Assembly (NCBI RefSeq): GCF_000003815.2
Contig: NC_049980.1
Coordinates: 1,763,960 to 1,827,959 of the forward strand
Reading direction: 5' to 3'
From: Branchiostoma floridae
Taxonomy: Eukaryota > Chordata > Leptocardii > Amphioxiformes > Branchiostomatidae
DNA: 64,000 nucleotides
Shown here piece after piece: positions 10,801 through 22,800 of the stretch (position 1 is its first letter; the number at the start of each line of letters is the position of its first letter). The position numbers and the translations under genes are program-made. Below the pieces are notes generated by a model, which saw only the letters and a program-made list of their open reading frames with translations, did not search any database and was not told the DNA's origin.

Positions 10801-13800
10801 CTAGAAGGAAGGGTGATATCTCTACCCTGCCCAGAGCCTTATCTGCTGGGTACTACAGTTCACACTCACCGTCCTCCCAGCCGAGGTCATCGCTGGGGCT
10901 GGTGTTGTCAGCACGCTCCATCAGAGCTGCTCGACGGGCCTCGTCCTGCATGGGGAGACAAACACAAGGGTCTAGATCAGTAGCTCTCATAAAAACTATT
11001 CAATTTCTTACCATCCTAAATATTAACCCAGGTACTGCAGTGTAAATGCAGAAATCTTAACTGTGGTTTCATGCTCACGGCTTTTACGGTGGCTGCTAAA
11101 CCATGAATTCAATACCATCGCGAACATTTTTCTATTACACAATTTACAGCATGTGACTACAGTGAATGGCACTACCGTGAATTCAAAACTCACAAACACC
11201 CCATCTTACTGCTACCGCAAAATTAAATACCAGCAAACGAAATGCATTTACAGTACCTGTTGCCATCTGCAATGATTTTCAATCTACCAGTTTGACTGAC
11301 ACTTTATTTCTTGACTCTAGAATGTTTGTTGTAACTGTAAAACATTTGTAGTGAGGATCTTACCTGCTGCAGCTGGTGGAGCTTGTAGAAATACCTCTGC
11401 CAGAACTCGGAGTGGGAAACAGCTGATGGCACCTGGGAAAACAAGTGGATCAACAGTGGTGAGCTTGCCTAATGAGGTGGAGAGGAGTCCAGATAAACTA
11501 GAAAGGCAACATCTTTTAAACATTAACATAATTTATGCAACTGGAGTCATTCATTGAATTACTGCAATAATAAACAAACATTTTTTGTGAAATGTTTTGG
11601 CATACAATGAAATTTGCCTAATTGTTTCTTGACAAAATCAAGTACATTGTACTTTGAAATTAAATTTTTTTCATTTATGTGAAATAGATGTAACATGGCC
11701 GTTTTAAGGAAAGTTGAACAACATTATTAAGTATAAGAACATTTAAATTAAACTTTAAATTGATAGAGCTACCACTGTGCAGCCATTTGGTTTTTTGACC
11801 GAAGAAGAGCCAAGTAGAGTGTGGTTTATATGTCATTTCGTGTACCCTTGATAATTTATCGCATGCATGTACCCTTAATCCTAAGGATCAACTAAAGTAT
11901 GGTCTTCANNNNNNNNNNNNNNNNNNNNNNNNNNNNNNNNNNNNNNNNNNNNNNNNNNNNNNNNNNNNNNNNNNNNNNNNNNNNNNNNNNNNNNNNNNNN
12001 NNNNNNNNACTCACAAATTTGGCCGTCGCTCCTGTACAGCGTTTGGTTTGGTTTGATAAAAATCTCCATTAGCGACTGATATGTCACTATTCTTCCTGGA
12101 GATTTGTAGAGAATCACCAATTCTAGAAGGAAGGATTTGCACCATCGCACACCACACCATCGCATGTGTGGGGGTTCAACGTGCATGGCTCTCCCCAAAC
12201 ACGGGATCTCCATTTAACGTCCTATCCGAGGGACAGCCCTAGCCAAAGGTACTTATCTAACCTGAGTAAAGTGAGGAAAGCCATGTAAAGTGCCTTTCCC
12301 AAGGGCACAAGATCAGTGACACGGCAGGATTCAAACTCAAGACCTCTCAGTCCCGAGCGAAACATGCTGCCGCTGTGCCACGCAATCTCACTTTGCACCT
12401 GTTGCACAGACATACCTGTGCCCTGCCATACACAGCAGTTGGCGAGGCCGGACCGATACGAATCTCTTCCACATCATCATCATCCACAGCCAGACTCCGA
12501 GAGATGGCGCCAAGAAAGTTGGAGAGGCCTTCCTTTAGAGTACCTCCTGTTGCTGACTGCTCTGCCTTCATAGAACACATATCAACAAAAGGTTCTATTA
12601 CCACAAAGTCTTCAAACATTACGCACACGCTTAATGGAGAAGTATGAAATCAAGGCAGCTTTAGAGATAACTTCTGAATAAAACAATGGGAAAGTTCATT
12701 GACTTCATTGACTCTGTTGACAATGTTCATTTTATCATATGGATGACATCCACATTTCCATCAATTTTTGGCCATTTCTAAAAATGAAACCACAGAAAAA
12801 CTTAACCACATTGCAGGGCTCTAGCCAGCATCCGTTTTTCCGTCAATTGACGGAAATTTGCTGCGTGCGACGGAAAAATTTTACAACCAATCCGTCAACC
12901 TTGATGAACAAAAATCCTTGGTGGAAGCTACAAGCGGCTTGGGGACGCCGATCACGGCCATAAAAGCCACAAACTGTTTGTTTTGCTATTCTTATGATTG
13001 TTGACAATGTGTGTCGGTGCCCTTTCGCATACGATAATCTCATTAAAACACGTTTTTCAAGGTCTCAGTTCAATCTCTCTAACTCCTCGAATAGTGTTTT
13101 CGCAACAATGGGCATTGGCTGACGGAAAAAAATTTCGAGCTGGCTAGAGCCCTGCCCCATTGTAAATTGTGCAAAGCAGCTGAAAATTATCACTTACTGT
13201 AAATTGAAATTTGCATAACAGATACTTATGGCATAAAATGCCAACATCAAAGAAGATGTGAAAAAAACAAAAATGAAAACAAGAACGTTCAGTCATTTGC
13301 TCAACCTTCCTATCCACTTAGATTTCATAATGAAGGCAACTTTTTTTTGGGCCCAACATTTTTATTCTCACAAGTTTTGGGGTTCCCAGAGGATGTCAGC
13401 CAAGATAATCAAATCAACATGGCCTTCATTACTAAAAAATGACCATTTTTCTATCCACTAACATTATGTATCAAAGATTTAAAGCTTCTGCATCCATTAT
13501 TTATATTCCATATTATCAGGCCTGGATGGCTAGTCATAATAAACGTCTATAGGCATTTATGGCTCCCTAACATATACATTGTATATACATGTGACAAAAA
13601 GTTTGTATTTCTCATTTATGCTATTCCATCACCAAACAGAAGATATGACAAGTTACTTGTATTTTCATCCATTGGTTAAACTTAAAAGCACTCCAACCAA
13701 GCCACCACCAGACATGCATTTACATCACACAACATCAAACATACCAGTTCTGATGGCTGAGAAATCTGGTGTTCCTGTTTGAAAAACCATAACTTTTAGG

Positions 13801-16800
13801 ACTCCAAAGGTTACTTTATATTAGATTACTACCACCACGTAAGAAGAGGATTTAGCTGGTGCAAGAATTGAAGCTCCATTTTGAAGCCACATTGCCATAA
13901 TGTGTCATTGTTCCTTACATCACAGAAAATTAATTTGTAGGTTGATTCTTGGATTTAGTAAAAAAATCTTTTGAAGTACCCCATAGAAAACAAAACCCTG
14001 ATGTTAGGTCATATAGCAAAGAGAAAGCAGGCACTTCTTTTGCAAAATTACGTCAGAAAGAACTTTTAATGGCTCCCATTAATGTAGGTCCCATTTAGTT
14101 CTGCTAGTGTGACTTTACTTACATGCAGTTTGGACTTGACAGTGGTTGCTGTAGAAGCTACAGCTGTTGCTGTGTCCTTCTGAACAACTGTGGAGAACTC
14201 CGTCAGGTCTCTCTTCATGAAGTCAAACACTTCACCTGACTAAAACACAGTCAACAGAAACAAAGCATTCAAATGAACAGTTCGGACATATCTATCAGCG
14301 TTCCCGCCAGGTTCTTGAAAGTATGCGTCCAAATATTTGGGAGGGAGGTATTGAGCGCCGGAGGCGCGATACGAGCGCCGTAGGCGCTCGCATTTTAGGG
14401 GGGTCGGGGGGCATGCTCCCCCGGGAAAATTTGGATTTTCAAACCCTCTAAAACACAATTTCCCGCAATTTGAGAGGAAAATCATGCGCTTGAGATTGGA
14501 TGTCGGTTGCCTCTTTACTCTCGTTATTCAGTAATCGACAACCGCCCTCTCTCAAAAAATACACTATAGCGCGGGGAATCAGCCGTCCGTGATCTGGCAC
14601 GGGTATAATTTCTCCAGACATGAAAATTTTTGGATTTTTTATGCTTCGCAACAGGGCTCTAGCCAGTTCGTCAGCCCATGGAAAAATTCTGCCAACTTCT
14701 TCCGTCATTGAAAATGTCGACCTCGTGCGATCGATGTTGCGCCCTCCTTCATCAGCTCATCAAATAGTTTTCCGAGACGATAAAATAACGACGCCATTAC
14801 ACTTTGTGTTTTTTCTTCTATTTTTCGCGATGATTTTACTGAAATTTTTCGAATCGGTGGGGTTTTACAAGGCCGTGCCGTCATTTTCCACGAGCGTGAG
14901 TTTGTTTCCTGCGACCTCAGGTAACCCCGTTTTCGGCGTGAAGTCTTTGGCTGGATTTCTTTTTAAATAGACCAAGAACGTTATACATTACTCGAAGGAG
15001 GACGATCTCTTGCCTCTTTGGAAGTGATCAGTGCCGGGGTAGCCTTGAAGTAGTAGCCAGAAAGACGTTCCACCGTGCTGGGCGCTGCGATCGACGGTCC
15101 ATCTTGGGAGGGGGGCGTGCCGCGCCATGTGCCACGGAGGCCAACACCAGTGCACAGCCGACTCGATCGACGCTTGACAACAATATTGTGGCCCCTTTTC
15201 TGCCACAAATTTTGTCTTTTTGAAACAAAACAAATTTGGAAATAAGAAATAAAGAGTATAGTTTTGGATTCTTCACTTATTTACCGCGCACCGCTTTTTT
15301 AACTTGGATAAATGGGGAAACTTTAATAGTAAATTGTTAGCAGCTAGGGAAGAAACTTGCCAGACGACACGGGCGGCTACCAATATCACAAAACAACGTC
15401 ACGTGCGCTAATACTCGGTAACTTTTCTCCGATGACCAATGACAGAGTACATCATTACATTTATCAAACGCTGATTGGTTATTAAGATGATTAGATTTGG
15501 ACCTCGTGGCCAATCTAGACTGCTTGGCGCCGGCGGCCTGTTGTCAAAGATACCGACTGCCAATCAACTGCCCACAGCGTGAGAACTTTTGTTGAGATGT
15601 GCAACACTCGCGCAAAACAGTTTGTTTGTTCAATACTAGTATTATTAGCCACAAATCTTTACCAAATACATGAAAATGAGGACAAGTAAGTATCATGTTA
15701 AAATCAGAATATAAAATCTGCATAAGATTTCTTCCAGTGTTACAGAATGCTGACTGTGAGATGTATTTCACGGACTACAAATAATTATATTGCGCAACGG
15801 ACAGCTCAGACTGGCGCGTGGATGGGTTTGTCGCACATGGGTCCGCTAGTTGTAAAACGTGCCGCGCTCCGCCCCATTCACAGACTACTGGGATGGCCGG
15901 AAAGTGAACAATTTGAAGTATAAATTGTAAAGGTAGGATTCCTTCTTATAAAGACAGATTTTTTAAAAAGATTCCAGATACATTTTGTACACTGGTGGTA
16001 CAGGTCAGCCTTTCTTACAGATTTTTTTATGGACGCATTCAGCCGAGCCGAGTGCGTCTTTCCAGAAAAAAATGCGTCCAAAGACGTAAAGACGTATGCC
16101 TGGCGGGAACGCTGATATCTATAATTAACAGCATAATTAAAATCCATCCAATTTGACTACCTACAGAATACAAAATCATATAGATGGGTAAAATCTTCCA
16201 ACTTAGCCTCTGGAAATTTTCAACTGCAAGATAATCACATCTGTCATCGCTGATTCCGAGTCTACTTATCTGTAGACTAGTCTTTAAAAAGTGCTTAAGC
16301 TTGTTTACGTACAGGTACACAAGTGTTTTGGTCCGGGCCTCACCTATACAATTTGACAGGTACGGTACAGGTGCGGGCCGGGTATTTAGGTACACAGTTA
16401 TGGGCATAAATATAGAATACAACACGGTGTATTCCGTATCGCTCAAGGTATCAGCCCGACCACGGGTCGGATCGCCTGACGGCCGAAAGCTGGAGGGTGA
16501 TCTGACCCACGGGAGGGCTGACACCGAGGGTGATGCGGAATACACTGTGTTGTATTTCATCTATGTTATACCCACCTGAGAAAACCCATGTTTTGATGCA
16601 AAATTAGGCTGAAGTTGAACAAATTTGGTGCCCTCGAACAATAAGTGTTGCAACAGTAATGTTCCAACGTCCGAATCAGGTACTAGTGAATTGCCAACCG
16701 TGCCGTATTCGGCCCGCTCCAAACAGTTCGATTTATTCGAATGGAGCCTGTGTGATACGCCTTTCGAACCTGTGCGATACGGAAACGTACGGCCCGGTCC

Positions 16801-17690
16801 AGAACACCCATATCGAACGTTTTCGCGTCACAGGTATGACAAAAAACTCCTTACAAAATGTGTCTTCAAGTATCCCCTCAGTGCTATTTGTAATTTCATA
16901 ACACAGTAGTACACATAAATGCGTCAGCAATCGCAAACAATCAACGTCCCCATATAAAGTTAGCAACTAATACTAGTAATAGCCTCTTATCATAAATTAC
17001 GCAGATGACACCTTCAATTAAATTACACATGTCACACCAAGTGTATATATGGAATTTGGGTAAAGTTAATTCGTGAAGGTTACATCATCACAAAAATAAA
17101 GGGGGGCTGATGACATATATAGGTCTGGGACTCTAGGACATGGGGGTGACGACTTAGGACAGAACTGAGGGGGGTTGTAACCCTTAGCACAGTGGGACAG
17201 AGGGGGGAGAATTGGGGGCAGCAGAATTTAGGGGATTGAAGTACTAGTAGTGTCACCGACCCCCTCTATTCTATTGCTTTTCCCCCTTGGAACGGCCCAT
17301 TTTGACAGATTTTGTTGCCATCACACTTATCACTGTTGCACTGCAAATTATACTGGTAACGTAACAGTTTTGGGTTCCACATTCAATTACAGAATGGTTT
17401 AGACAGTGTATGTCACTCAGAGCTTTGTTGTCACTCCTCTTATTGTTCACATAGACAGTCGCCCAGAAAACTGTGTCGTCATCTGGTTCAGTGAAACATT
17501 CCGTTCCTACCTTGTCTTTGGCTGCTTTAACCCAGCCGCCGAACCACGTGTCGCCTCCCCTGGTGATACAAACCAACATTTGTGAGACTAAGACTAAATT
17601 CGGCAAACTTCATACAGTAAAACAGACGAAAATGTCAAGAAAGAAGCACCAAAACAACTCAGAGGATTACGTCACTCACCCTTCCGCCAT
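7872..17690 (-). CDS. BSDC1: BSD domain-containing protein 1 orthologue, ten visible exons, one exon missing
   Basis: Exons in transcript order: 17690-17680, 17559-17511, 14239-14123, 12565-12416, [missing], 11432-11364, 10945-10870, 10382-10302, 9765-9061, 8532-8429, 7913-7872. All junctions are GT-AG and phases agree. The N-terminus (MAEGGGDTWFGGW) and the next exon (FMKRDLTEF, then VVQKDTA) match vertebrate BSDC1. The 11432 exon encodes the conserved VSHSEFWQRYFYKLHQLQQ of the BSD domain's second half. A long acidic/Ser-rich linker (9765-9061) follows, then DDWEKDFDLDLTEEE and a C-terminus ending WESWE. Visible exons encode 467 residues. An exon of about 60 codons for the start of the BSD domain is absent between 12416 and 11432, where the assembly has a 100-N gap. 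BSD is a small helical domain first described in transcription factors, synapse-associated and DOS2-like proteins; the molecular role of BSDC1 is poorly known. Identification is firm; the missing exon is inferred. Confidence 0.93.
8076..8178. repeat. Two-copy tandem repeat in the last BSDC1 intron
   Basis: A segment starting TCTGGAGCGAGCTGCCATTC and ending CTCAATAC appears twice, 58 bp apart, with nearly perfect identity. Probably a recent local duplication. Confidence 0.7.
8637..9030. mobile_element. CAGTCAAACCTG-family MITE, copy 2 (decayed right end)
   Basis: The left end TACAGTCAAACCTGCCCAAG matches copies 1 and 3. The right end (GTCTTAGGCAGGTTTTAG) is degraded, so the boundary is approximate. 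It fills most of the BSDC1 intron and ends about 30 bp from the 9061 exon border. Confidence 0.55.
11033..11255. mobile_element. TACTGTAAATGCA-family MITE, decayed copy
   Basis: It begins near TGTAAATGCAGAAATCTT and ends AAATGCATTTACAGTA. The interior retains the TCGCGAACATTTTTCTAT and CTACCGCAAAATTAAAT segments of the better preserved copies at 22398, 58836 and 63211, but most CpGs are mutated, which suggests an old insertion in the BSDC1 intron. Confidence 0.6.
11909..12008. other. Assembly gap (100 N)
   Basis: Exactly 100 N bases, a conventional placeholder for a gap of unknown size. It falls inside a SINE copy and in the BSDC1 intron expected to hold the missing BSD exon. Confidence 0.98.
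12009..12392 (-). repeat. tRNA-derived SINE, truncated by the gap
   Basis: On the minus strand the head has an A-box-like TGGCACAGCGGCAG (about 12368-12381) and a B-box-like GAGTTTGAATCC (about 12326-12337), the layout of an RNA polymerase III promoter from a tRNA. The body and tail (minus-strand CTCCAGGAAGAATAGTGAC) match the copy at 58379-59200. The tail is lost in the N gap. Confidence 0.7.
12814..13154. mobile_element. MITE with CAGGGCTCTAGCCAGC ends
   Basis: Left CAGGGCTCTAGCCAGC and right GCTGGCTAGAGCCCTG are perfect inverted repeats. The motif TCCGTCAATTGACGGAAA and related TGACGGAAAAA stretches occur near both ends. A fragment with the same left end lies at 14651 inside the larger element at 14295-16115. 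Confidence 0.75.
13160..14122. other. BSDC1 intron sequence without recognised content
   Basis: AT-rich intron between the exons at 12565 and 14123. I see no coding frame, repeat family or RNA gene in it. Confidence 0.5.
14295..16116. mobile_element. Large terminal-inverted-repeat element, about 1.8 kb
   Basis: Left end ATCAGCGTTCCCGCCAGG and right end CCTGGCGGGAACGCTGAT are inverted repeats, flanked by similar ATATCTAT sequence. Next to the ends are GCGTCCAAATATT and AATGCGTCCAAAGACG. The interior has a GC-rich GAGCGCC palindrome at about 14354-14390 and a CAGGGCTCTAGCCAG fragment of another element. No long transposase frame is visible, so it is probably non-autonomous or deleted. It sits in the second BSDC1 intron. 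Confidence 0.65.
16199..16940. repeat. Segmental duplicate, copy 1 (counterpart upstream of gene A)
   Basis: Blocks TTTTCAACTGCAAGATAATC, GTCTTTAAAAAGTGCTTAAG, TTGTTTACGTACAGGTACAC, and later CTCCTTACAAAATGT, CCTCAGTGCTATTTG and ATAAATGCGTC recur in the same order at 19403-19730. This copy is longer because it contains the hairpin element at 16418-16557 and further unrelated sequence. Confidence 0.75.
16418..16557. mobile_element. Short hairpin MITE inside the segmental duplicate
   Basis: AATACAACACGGTGTATTCC and GGAATACACTGTGTTGTATT are inverted ends about 140 bp apart. Interior stems (CGACCACGGGTCGGATC against GATCTGACCCACGGG) extend the pairing. It is absent from the matching segment upstream of gene A, so it inserted after duplication or was lost there. 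Confidence 0.75.
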
Positions 17691-18823
17691 GTTGACTGCC
17701 CGTACTGAGCATGCGTGGTAACCTTTAACCTTATCGATAACAGGTGTTATTCAGTACCCTCCAAGCAGAGGTTTGGTTCCGGCTGTTTTTGACGTGTTTT
17801 TAGGCGGTTTTGTCGGCCCCTCTCTTTTCTTTATGTCTGCTGGCCGAGTCGAACCTCTGTTTTAACGTCATGAAAATGGAGAGTAGGCCACAGCATGCAA
17901 TGTACTTTTATCGATAATTTCAACGCACTCATTCTCATTAAGTATTGCCTGATTTTGAAAAAAAAAGAAAAAGAATTTCCCTGACCCGGAAATGGTAAAC
18001 ACGACGAGCTCGAGAACGTACAGAAATTGGAAAATATATTGTGTCGTAGCCTTGGTTGTACTTGTACAAGTGACTAGTAGGGAGTACATGACTAGTAGGG
18101 AGCATGTCGAAGTGAAACTTGTTTTGTTGTAAAAATTTCTGTATTCGAGAAGCGCACAAAGTGACACTAGTATCACTATAACTACACTCAAGACTACCAC
18201 ACTAGCGACACTCTCAAATGCTAGGGTAAAAAAATTTATTGTCTTTTTTGAATGTCATCCATGAAATTGACTTGCTGTAGCCCACTGTGGCTATGGCCTT
18301 ACATCGCATTTCTCGCCAATGTTTAACACTAAATAGTCTACGTTACCGTCTGTAGTAATTTTGCGTTTCTGAAAAAAAGACTTCCAAAAGTCTCAGCCCT
18401 CCGACGATATGTAACGTCAGATAGCAATCAAAAGATGGCAAGGGTATACCGTAAATGCAGAAATGTTCGCAGTGGGTTTATGTTCTCCTTTTTCGCTGTG
18501 ACCGCTTCACCGCGAAAAAAACACACCTGAAAAAAAGCTTTGTTCTGCCCTCTCCATGCCTAACCCCTTGTCTAAACGCTACATGTAACGTTATACGTAA
18601 CGTTACGTGCTAATACACGTTTGTATAGTATTATGGCAGGTGCCTGTTACGGTGAAGATGCCAAAATACATTTAACACAAATTAAACACAGACCCAACCT
18701 TTGACCATTGAATGTATATCTACCAAATATTGCTACGTATCCAGAGGATGTGTTATGTTTAATCAGTGTCAGTTGATCATGCCAGACTTTAACAGCAGCA
18801 TTATCGCGTGGCAGTTCGATGGC
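17691..18823. other. Upstream flank of BSDC1 with repeat fragments
   Basis: This holds the presumed BSDC1 promoter on its left side. At 17935-18320 are fragments shared with 44080-44520 and 59330-59520 (GTACTTGTACA; TGTCATCCATGAAATTGAC; GACTTGCTGTAGC). A partial TGTAAATGCAGAAATGTTCG element is at 18446-18527. No gene is seen. Confidence 0.45.
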
Positions 18824-18826
18824 GTT

Positions 18827-19060
18827 ATACCCCTGTCACCGTTGGCGAAAATCGATCGGACGACGATTCTGCGGCAATCGCCCGAGCCTCACTTATAATA
18901 ATAACTTTATTGCACAACAATTGTACAAGGTACAAAGTATGGGTTATATGTGACAGGGACGGTTTTCAGGTGAAAAATACGCGCAACCCTCAGTCGATCT
19001 TAAATATGGCTGATCTTCCATCGAGACGCCCGAACATCGTGGATAATGTGACAGGGGTAT
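18827..19060 (-). mobile_element. MITE with TACCCCTGTCACA ends, copy 1 (inverted)
   Basis: Ends TATACCCCTGTCACCGTTGG and ATAATGTGACAGGGGTATA are inverted repeats of a roughly 235 bp element. The interior CGATCGGACGACGATTCTG and CTTTATTGCACAACAATTG segments match the copies at 21071 and 23577, which lie in the opposite orientation. Confidence 0.8.
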
Positions 19061-19402
19061 AAGCAAGACTAACGTCATTTACAGCGACCGATCCTGATAA
19101 AACTTGTAATTAGGTTGGGTGAAATAAAACATACAAAGGGCACTGATTGGATGGAAGACTAGTACTTATGAGGGTCGTACAGTGTTACGTCATAGGTATA
19201 GTATAGTACAAATTTAAGGTACAGGTACAGGCACGGGTTTAGGTACAGGTCCGGACCATATCATCGGCTGTACCTACATAAGTTTGATAAAGTATACGTA
19301 AGCTTAACATGTAGCTAACTGTCTGTTTAAGTGATAAATTGTAATCTTTGCATGGGGAACTACTTATATTTTTTTTTTATTTGACTCTCAAAACCATTTA
19401 TT

Positions 19403-19730
19403 GTTCTCTTAATTTTCAACTGCAAGATAATCACATTTGTCATCGCTGATCCCGAGTCTACCGTTATCTATGTGACTAGTCTTTAAAAAGTGCTTAAGCT
19501 TGTTTACGTACAGGTACACAGGTGTTTTGTTCCGGGCATGTGCCCATTCAATTTTACAGGTACGGTACAGGTACGGGTATTTACGTACACAGTTATGGGC
19601 GTCAAAGTCCTTACAAAATGTATCGCCTATACAAGTTTCGCCTAAGGCATTAGCTGCCCGTCACCTCAGTGCTATTTGCAATTTCATACCTCAGTAGTAC
19701 ACTTTAATAAATGCGTCGGCAAACAATAAA
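19403..19730. repeat. Segmental duplicate, copy 2, abutting gene A
   Basis: Counterpart of 16199-16940, shorter and without the inserted hairpin. It ends about 75 bp before the gene A start codon and contains an upstream in-frame ATG at 19711. The gene A promoter or 5' UTR may therefore lie partly in duplicated DNA. Confidence 0.7.
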
Positions 19731-19803
19731 AGGTGACTTCCTCTTTTCAAGTTCCCCACCAAATGACCTTTGTTCGACCCCCCTTTACTGCACTTGGGGC
19801 AAG

Positions 19804-22800
19804 ATGGCGGGCCGCGGTACGCTAGAGACAGTGGAGTGGATCGACTACAGGGATTTTAGCCCGGAGGAGTTTCTCGAAGAAGCCAATGACTTTCCCCAGA
19901 TGGTGCAAATAAGCGAGGGTTTCTACGGAGACGGAGAAATGTGGAGTTTCTCCTCGGGACAGATCTTTAAGATCCACGGCGTCAAGACGCAGGAGAAAGT
20001 GGTGACCACGGTAGAGGGAGGGCGCGACACACCCGGAAGTAAAGTTGAGAAACTTCACATCCCCCTCAACTATGGGGGGTATTTTGAAGTTTTACCGTCA
20101 GAACAAGAAGGTACAGACGTTGTCTACAACAGTGTAAGAGAGGTGGCGAAGAACTTTCCACGCTTCGTTTGTGTGGATACGGACATGTCCGTCACAAGTG
20201 ATATGGGAGGGGTTCGGCTGCACCGCGGGGACCAGTTAGAACTGTTGGAAAACGCCAAGCGACCCACCAAGACTGGTCTGAGACCCTTTCTCAAGTGCCG
20301 CGTGAACGATGACAAGGAGTGCTTCCTGCCTCACGAATGCCGGGGAAGGTTTCTGGTGATTCCCGACGAGAATTCGTACACCATCTCAGAGATCATAAAA
20401 AGGTGGGCCCACTTGAATAAAATTTATTTATGATGTTTTTTTAACCACCAGGTGTACAAATCCTTTGGTAGTAGACTGTACATGTAGGTGCCACACATTC
20501 CATGTTAGGGCTATTCCGACTTCCGCGAATACTTCTTCCCTTGCTTCCACGTGAAACTAAGAAACACAATGGTAAAGACTCGTGGTTTATTGTATCTGAT
20601 ATCTGTGATGTGTATATGAAATGCTTGACTATATGGCTATCAAGCTGAGGCTTTTAGTGAGTCAGTGATGAGTCCATGCGTCTTTTGGACGCGTTATTCT
20701 AAAAACAAGAGAGGAAATGGAGGCCCATGAAATGTAAGACCCTCCCAAAGACGCCCTTACCCAGTGAGGAGCAGATCCTATGACAAGCATAAATTCTGAT
20801 TGACCAGGGATGCTACCAGATCACGCATGTAGCCAAGGTCGTAAACTGTAATTGTCATTCGTGTGACCTGTCTGACAGCACATTTGCCCCTCAGGAAGCC
20901 CCATTTTCTCTAAAAAAACTGTCTGAAACTCCACACCCTGGAAGGGGGATTGTTTGGGGATGCCCCGGACCCTCAACAATACTCGCGACTCTCAGTCCGA
21001 CTGGGAAACGTAGACACCTTATCAACATCAACAATGTAACATTAGATATTAACATTGATGCGTATCGCTAATACCCCTGTCACATTATCCACGATCTTCC
21101 GGCGTATCGATGGAAGATATTAAGATCGACAGAGTGTTGCGCGTATACGTATTTTTTTTTACCTGAAAACCGCTCCTGTCACATATAAGCCATACTCTGT
21201 ACCTTGTATAGTTGTTGTGCAATAAAGTTATTATTACAAGCGAGGCTTGGGCGATTACCGCGGAATCGTCGTCCGATCGATTTTCGCCTAATGTGAGGGG
21301 GGTATAAGGAAGAGGCTTTCAGTTAGGCATGTATGTTCAAACCTCCCTTCACAACTTATCTGTCAATACAAGTGATTGTATAAAAATCTTAGATCTGAGT
21401 ATGGAAACTATGATACATATGCCACACAGATTTTGTCCACTTTATGTTAAATGAGAATTAGTGTTCATTCGCCTGAAAAGGGCAGATACTTACCCAAGAC
21501 GAGAGAACATGCAAATATTGTATCAGGAAAGCAATGGAAGATGAACTACATTTTATCTGTTAATGTTCACAGTGAGAAGTGAGCTATTCCTAAAAATCTA
21601 CAAAGCAAACTAGGCTAAATCCTATTATAAGTTCCTTGTCATTCTCTCAAGGAAGGGAGTAATGTGTTCTTCTGTGTTTTTTTACTTTCTGGTCTAATTG
21701 ATGAGATATTTCACTACATTGAAATTAATGTAAAACTACATGAACCTATAAAAATGCATTTAGCCACGAGGCACTTTCTCGCTGACACGGGTAACAACAC
21801 AACTGAAGCCCAGCTAGCGCGCGGCTATCAAACATTGCCTGCTAGTCTTAAGAATGGTCTGGTCTTGTTTAGACACAGCGTCTATCGGCTGTAGCAGTTA
21901 GTGTCAGGCTACAGATTATTAATGAATGAAGGAAAGACCTTTATTGTATATTCATGCCTCGACGGACTAGGTACAGGTCACTGGTAACAGGCATAACAGA
22001 CATGTGCAGAGACAACAAGATGCAATATTATTTCTCCATGTTGATTTCCTTCATTATTTATAACTACTAGTATTTGAAGGTGCTAAGCTAACAGGATGGT
22101 TAACATCTTCTCGCTTCTTTGTACAGGTGTAGATATAGGAACTCTCACTCTCACTCATCCTCGCCGATATAGGAACAGATAATGTTTGATATACAGAAAC
22201 CCTGATCTAGGCGCATCAAAAATAGAAATTTATCCGTTGCATTAAGATGTTCAAAATATGGAAACCCTTTTCTGATTTATTCATAAAGCACAATTCGTTT
22301 CTTGTGGTACAATCTACAGTGTAATATGTTTAGGGAAACGTTCGGGTTATTGACTGACAAAATGAAGTACACTTCAGGAGCAAACTTACGTTGGGTATAC
22401 TGTAAATGCATTTAAGTTCGCGGGGATTTAATTTCGCGGTAGCGGGAAAAGGGACTTTCGCGGTGGATTTAAGTTCGCGGTAACACCATAGACTGCAGTC
22501 TAAAACCATAATAAAAAATGTTCGCGGTGGTTTTAAGTTTTCTGCATTTACAGTATTATCGTCTACTTAGGCCATGTTGATTTCCTTCATTGTCTACAAC
22601 TTGCCAGGTTCCCCCTCCCTCGGCGTGTGCAGTTCTACGGCGGGTACATCAACTACTGCTCCCCGGAGGTCATGCAGTCGCTGGGGTACTCGTTCGATGG
22701 CATCCTGCGCTTAGAGGGGACCACGCTGGAGAAGTACCTCGTCGCCACCACTCAGGGTCTCACCCAAAAGACCAACGAAAACAAGAAAGATCTCCTGGTT

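Noticed and set aside
19711-19803. Extended N-terminus for gene A from an upstream ATG
   Set aside because: The added residues come from a duplicated repeat and the ATG at 19804 has a better context.
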